A DNA stretch of 36,035 nt from Planctomicrobium piriforme (lineage in GTDB: Bacteria > Planctomycetota > Planctomycetia > Pirellulales > UBA1268): contig CAMBPQ010000028.1 of assembly GCA_945869735.1 (NCBI GenBank), positions 1-36,035 of the forward strand, given 5' to 3'. The notes beneath the pieces were generated by a model, which was not told the DNA's origin, searched no databases, and saw only the letters and a program-made list of their open reading frames with translations. Position 1 is the stretch's first letter; the number at the start of each line of letters is the position of its first letter. The translations under genes were made by a program, and so were the position numbers. Positions 32,663 through 36,035 of this stretch are shown one piece after another.

Positions 32663-33273
32663 CAGGTGGCCTCGCCCCAGCGGCGGATGAGCGTGTTGGG
32701 CACTCCCAGCTGGTCGCAGATTCGTGCCACCACGAAGTCAACGAGATCGGCAATCGTGGCCGCGCTGTGGTAGAAGCCCGGTGCCGCCGGCAGCACGACT
32801 GCGCCCGCCTCGTGGATTGCCTGCATGTTCTTGAGCTGCGGCAGCGAGAGTGGCGTCTCGCGGGGCACCACCACGAGCTTGCGACGCTCCTTCAGATGGA
32901 CCTCCGCGGCCCGGTGGATCAGGTTTTCGCCCATCGAGTGGGCGATCGCTGAGAGCGTGCTGCCGCTGCACGGGCAGATGACCATCGCCGAGGTCAGGAA
33001 CGACCCGCTGGCGATCGGGGCCATCAGGTTCTTATGGTGGTGGTAGTGAAGGGTTCCGGTCTTCGGGGCCGAGTGACCTAGAAGTGTCGCGAGATCGAAG
33101 CGGTCGAGGTCCATGTGCCGGCCGAGCTCCTCGCCGATCACGGCCTGGCCCGACGGGCTGATCGCAAGGTGGACCTCGCGGCCCGACTCCAAGAGCACCT
33201 CCAGCAGACGTACGGCGTAGGGTGCCCCGGAGGCGCCCGTGATGCCCACGACGAGTGGAGGAACGGCAGCCAT
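32662..33273 (-). CDS. ubiX: Flavin prenyltransferase UbiX
   Basis: Makes prenylated FMN, the cofactor of UbiD-type decarboxylases. 203 residues. Motifs: VVGITGASGAPYAVRLLEVL (FMN site), ICPCSGSTLSAIAHSMGENL, HRAAEVHLKERRKLVVVPRE and TPLSLPQLKNMQAIHEAGAV, the full UbiX pattern. ATG 33273 lies four bases after the ubiE stop, and its own stop overlaps the ubiA-like start, so the three are tightly coupled. In menaquinone synthesis it would serve a UbiD-like decarboxylase (MqnL type), which is not in the window. Confidence 0.95.
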   Translation of the reverse strand: MAAVPPLVVGITGASGAPYAVRLLEVLLESGREVHLAISPSGQAVIGEELGRHMDLDRFDLATLLGHSAPKTGTLHYHHHKNLMAPIASGSFLTSAMVICPCSGSTLSAIAHSMGENLIHRAAEVHLKERRKLVVVPRETPLSLPQLKNMQAIHEAGAVVLPAAPGFYHSAATIADLVDFVVARICDQLGVPNTLIRRWGEAT

Positions 33274-33277
33274 CGCG

Positions 33278-34060
33278 TTAGGCCCCCCGCGTGGCGACGG
33301 AGAGCGTCGCGATGCCAAACGACAGCGGCACCTGCTCGACACGGTCGAAGCCCGCGGCCTTCACGAGGGCCGCAAGGGCGGCTCCCGACGGAAACTCCTC
33401 GACGCTCTTGTTGAGATAGGTGTAGGCGTCGGACTTGTTTCGCGCGACCGCGTTGCCGAGCAAGGGCAGCACGTTGCGGAAGTACCACAGGTAGAACGTT
33501 CGCACGACCACATTCTTCGGCAGTGAAAACTCGAGGATCGCGAGTTTGCCACCCGGCTTGCAGACGCGAGCCATCTCGGCGAGCCCCTGCCGTGTGTCGG
33601 CGATGTTCCGCAGGCCGAAGGCGACGGTCACGACGTCGAACGCTGCGGTCGGGAAAGGGAGAGCCATCGCGTCGGCTTCCACCCATTCCACAGGCACGCC
33701 TGTCTTCGCTGATTTCTCGACGCCGCGGTCGAGCATCGGCCGGCAAAAGTCACTCCCCACCACGCGGACCCTCGGCCCGCCTTTTCGCGCGTAGGCGAGC
33801 GCGAGGTCGCCCGTGCCGGTGCAGACGTCGAGCACGGCGCCCGAGGGGGGAGGCGGCGCCCGGTTCACGGTCACGTGCCGCCACCAGACGTCTATGCCTC
33901 CCGAGAGCATCCGATTGACGAGGTCGTAGCGCGGCGCGATCTCGGCGAACATGCCCTGCACCCGCGCGCCGCTCTTGTCGACACCGCCGGCCGGGGCTTT
34001 GTCCGGGGAGGCGGCTTCACCTAACGTGGTAGTGGCGTCGGGAGTCGCTTCGGGCGTCAC
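33278..34060 (-). CDS. ubiE: Demethylmenaquinone methyltransferase (UbiE/MenG)
   Basis: SAM-dependent C-methyltransferase for the last step of menaquinone synthesis. 260 residues. Motifs: MFAEIAPRYDLVNRMLSGGI, LDVCTGTGDLALAYA (SAM motif I), VEADAMALPFPTAAFDVVTV, FGLRNIADTRQGLAEMARVC and KPGGKLAILEFSLPK. I chose GTG 34060 (V-T-P-E-A), which gives a 40-residue, probably disordered lead-in. Any longer version would run into the divergent comB gene, whose start lies 36 bases away. First gene of the menaquinone run. Confidence 0.93.
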   Translation of the reverse strand: MTPEATPDATTTLGEAASPDKAPAGGVDKSGARVQGMFAEIAPRYDLVNRMLSGGIDVWWRHVTVNRAPPPPSGAVLDVCTGTGDLALAYARKGGPRVRVVGSDFCRPMLDRGVEKSAKTGVPVEWVEADAMALPFPTAAFDVVTVAFGLRNIADTRQGLAEMARVCKPGGKLAILEFSLPKNVVVRTFYLWYFRNVLPLLGNAVARNKSDAYTYLNKSVEEFPSGAALAALVKAAGFDRVEQVPLSFGIATLSVATRGA

Positions 34061-34092
34061 GAACGATTTTCTCTTGAGACACGATAGGACAC

Positions 34093-34110
34093 GAAATGGT
34101 GCACTGGCAC
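34093..34110 (+). repeat. Short repeat at the comB start
   Basis: GAAATGGTGCACTGGCAC contains the comB start codon. It matches 34841-34857 except for one inserted A. Confidence 0.5.
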
Positions 34111-34842
34111 TGTCATAACCTCTTCCATCGTATGCCGGCCGGGGCGACCGCGGGAGGGATCGCGGTGGTGATCGACGTTCTTCGGGCATCGACGACAATT
34201 GCGACGGCTCTGGCCCACGGGGCCGTGGCGGTGCGGCCGGTGGCTGGCATCGAGGAGGCACGGGGGCTCGCGGCGGCTCTGGGCGTGGGCACGCTGCTTG
34301 GCGGAGAGCGGGGGGGCATTCGCATCCCCGGTTTTGATCTCGGTAACTCGCCGCTGGAATACACCCACGACCGCGTGGCGGGAAAGACGATCGTGATCAC
34401 GACCACCAACGGCACCGCAGCGCTCCATGCCTGCCGCGACGCGAGGCAGATTCTCGTGGGAGCGATCGTCAACCGCGCCGCGGTGGCTCGCGTGGTGCGG
34501 CGACTCGCCGGTGACTCGATGTCGGTGCATCTGGTGTGCGCGGGCACCGACGGCCTCTTGTCGGCCGAGGACGTGCTCGCCGCCGGGGCGATTCTCGACG
34601 CAGCCTCCGCGGCCGGGGCGAAGGATATCCTCGACGAGGCGGCCCGCGAGGCGGTCGCGTTGTTCCGCCGCGTGGCCGCGGGCGGCGACGTGCTGGCGGG
34701 CCTCGTCACCGAGTTTCATCGTTCACCGGGGGGCGCGAACCTCGTCGACCTCGGCATGGAGGTTGATCTTGCAGTTGCCGCCGCAATCGACACGCTCTCG
34801 GTTGTGCCGCAACTCGATCACACCTCCGGCAGCCTCATTTGA
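34096..34842 (+). CDS. ComB-like 2-phosphosulfolactate phosphatase family protein
   Basis: 248 residues of the ComB family. The founding member removes phosphate from 2-phosphosulfolactate in methanogen coenzyme M synthesis; bacterial homologues are widespread and their substrate is often unknown. Motifs: AVVIDVLRASTTIATAL, GGERGGIRIPGFDLGNSP, KTIVITTTNGTAALHAC and LVCAGTDGLLSAEDVLAAGA. No comA or comC lies nearby, so the name gives the family and not a proven reaction. ATG 34096 is at the expected distance from the first motif; ATG 34132 is an alternative. The start codon lies within a short repeat that recurs directly after the stop codon. Divergent from ubiE. Confidence 0.85.
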   Translation: MVHWHCHNLFHRMPAGATAGGIAVVIDVLRASTTIATALAHGAVAVRPVAGIEEARGLAAALGVGTLLGGERGGIRIPGFDLGNSPLEYTHDRVAGKTIVITTTNGTAALHACRDARQILVGAIVNRAAVARVVRRLAGDSMSVHLVCAGTDGLLSAEDVLAAGAILDAASAAGAKDILDEAAREAVALFRRVAAGGDVLAGLVTEFHRSPGGANLVDLGMEVDLAVAAAIDTLSVVPQLDHTSGSLI

Positions 34843-34858
34843 AATGGTGCCTGGCACC
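34841..34858 (+). repeat. REP-like palindrome after comB
   Basis: GGTGCC-T-GGCACC (34846-34858) is a perfect palindrome. This core resembles REP sequences linked to RAYT transposases in many bacteria. No RAYT gene is in the window. It starts one base before the end of comB. Confidence 0.5.
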
Positions 34859-34935
34859 GAATCTGGGTAAGGTACGGCTTGTCTCCCTATTCCCCCAGAG
34901 TTGATGCCGGGCCGTTTTCCCCCTACCAAAGTTTT

Positions 34936-36035
34936 ATGGACAACAAGCAGAACGAGCAGTCGCGGATGGACCGGATCGTGTCGCTGGCGAAGCGGCGCGG
35001 CTTCATCTTTCAGTCGAGTGAGATCTACGGCGGCCTGAACGGCTTCTGGGACTACGGCCCCCTCGGTGTCGCCCTCAAGCGGAATCTCAAGGACTGCTGG
35101 TGGCGTGACATGGTCGCCGGCCACGACGAACTCGCGACGATCCAGGGCGCTCCCTCGCCCTACGAGATGGCGGGCCTCGACTGCACGATCATCATGCACC
35201 CGCAGGTCTGGAAGGTCTCGGGCCACTTCGACCTCTTTCACGACTGGATGATCGACTGCCGCGAGTCGAAGCGGCGCTACCGCTACGACCATCTGAACGG
35301 CCGCTGGGCGTCCCACCGCGGCAAGCAGGTTTTCGTGACCACCGACCAGTCGGGGGACGAGGCGCCTCCGAGCATCGCCGCCAAGGCCCAGAAGTTTTTT
35401 GGCCTGCGGGCCAAGCAGATCGATGAGATCGAGTGGACGGGCGACCTCGGGTCGCTCGCCGCGGCCGTGGCCGCCGGTGTGCTCGCGCTCGCCGACGCGC
35501 TCGGCCCCGACGCCGCCGCCCCGGGAACGCTCACCGAGCCCCGCGAGTTCAACCTGATGTTCGAGACGCGGATCGGGGCGCTGGCGGGCAACGACGACGA
35601 CCGCGCCTTCCTTCGGCCCGAGACGGCCCAGGGGATCTTCGTCAACTTTAAGAACGTGGTCGACACCTCGCGGGTCCGGGTGCCGTTCGGGATCGGCCAG
35701 ATCGGCAAGAGTTTTCGCAACGAGATCACGCCCCGAAACTTCACCTTCCGGTCTCGCGAGTTCGAGCAGATGGAGATCGAGTTCTTCTGCAAGCCGGCGG
35801 AGTCGGCGGAGTGGTACCGCTACTGGCGCGACCGACGATGGAAGTGGTATCTCGACCTCGGGCTCACGGAAGGCAAGCTTCAGCTCCGCGAGCACGACAA
35901 GGACGAACTCTCGCACTACTCCGTGGGCACCGCCGACATCGAATACGCGTTTCCCTTCCTGGCCGCCGGCGAGTTTGGCGAGCTGGAGGGGATCGCCCAC
36001 CGCGGTGACTTCGACCTCCGCAGCCACATGGAGGG
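34936..36035 (+). CDS. glyS: Glycyl-tRNA synthetase, single-chain class II (5' part)
   Basis: First 366 codons of a homodimeric-type glycyl-tRNA synthetase; it runs off the window edge without a stop. It charges tRNA-Gly. The N-terminus DRIVSLAKRRGFIFQSSEIY followed by GGLNGFWDYGPLGVALKRNL is the single-chain (alpha-2) GlyRS opening, with class II motif 1 nearby. FLRPETAQGIFVNFKNVVD and IGQIGKSFRNEITPRNFTFR form motif 2. REFEQMEIEFFCKPAESAEW and LREHDKDELSHYSVGTADIE follow, as in this family. An insertion rich in Ala and Asp (about 165-200) separates the halves of the catalytic domain. Start ATG 34936 lies 93 bases after comB. No T-box leader is seen. Confidence 0.95.
   Translation, partial: MDNKQNEQSRMDRIVSLAKRRGFIFQSSEIYGGLNGFWDYGPLGVALKRNLKDCWWRDMVAGHDELATIQGAPSPYEMAGLDCTIIMHPQVWKVSGHFDLFHDWMIDCRESKRRYRYDHLNGRWASHRGKQVFVTTDQSGDEAPPSIAAKAQKFFGLRAKQIDEIEWTGDLGSLAAAVAAGVLALADALGPDAAAPGTLTEPREFNLMFETRIGALAGNDDDRAFLRPETAQGIFVNFKNVVDTSRVRVPFGIGQIGKSFRNEITPRNFTFRSREFEQMEIEFFCKPAESAEWYRYWRDRRWKWYLDLGLTEGKLQLREHDKDELSHYSVGTADIEYAFPFLAAGEFGELEGIAHRGDFDLRSHME

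Noticed and set aside
34843-34935. T-box leader of glyS
   Set aside because: Only 93 bases and no T-box sequence or specifier hairpin. Only the REP-like palindrome is present.
34723-36027. Minus-strand open frame of 434 codons
   Set aside because: Antisense of glyS, which reads as a clear class II synthetase on the plus strand to the window edge.

Overview
This window looks like part of a high-GC chromosome from a flagellated, menaquinone-using planctomycete, probably in or near the Pirellulales. The evidence is a BBP7-type outer-membrane beta-barrel protein, a DUF1559 (H-X9-DG) pseudopilin-like protein, several small lineage-type hypothetical proteins, mostly weak Shine-Dalgarno sequences, and futalosine-route menaquinone genes. 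Most genes are housekeeping genes. I see no prophage, insertion sequence, CRISPR array, tRNA or rRNA.

Layout. 161-2336 (minus): an outer-membrane protein and a secreted staphylococcal-nuclease/HhH protein. 2408-5583 (plus): mnmG overlapping a GT4 glycosyltransferase. 5906-7843 (minus): a TerC membrane protein and a small hypothetical. 8009-11782 (plus): a flagellar regulatory block of flhA, fliA and flgM, with a structured leader before fliA and a sigma-28-like promoter before flgM. 12004-12510: a Fur-family regulator. 12833-17210 (minus): purB and holA (overlapping), then a secreted hypothetical isolated from them by a bidirectional terminator. 17520-19104 (plus): a small SHOCT-like membrane protein and clpX. 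19488-22508: a sensorless histidine kinase divergent from a pseudopilin and two hypotheticals. 22670-30242: nadD divergent from priA, a haem-c histidine kinase and rnhA, then recG. 30456-34060 (minus): a menaquinone operon (ubiE, ubiX, ubiA/mqnP, mqnE). 34096-36035 (plus): comB-like gene and the 5' part of glyS, cut by the window edge.

The most distinctive signal lies between the genes. An approximately 40-bp repeat with a core close to AGCGCGAGCG occurs at least 13 times here. In several places two copies face each other and could fold into a hairpin of about 120 nt. It also frames a composite element of about 270 bp present twice in opposite orientation (5621-5890 and 12536-12803). A separate 72-bp repeat is present twice with one mismatch (19369-19440 and 22559-22630). 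All five convergent gene pairs carry one or both families, as expected of REP/BIME-like 3'-end elements. Other points of interest are a CxxCH haem motif in an orphan histidine kinase, a two-hairpin leader before fliA, possible leaderless starts of mnmG and priA, and a short direct repeat bracketing comB.
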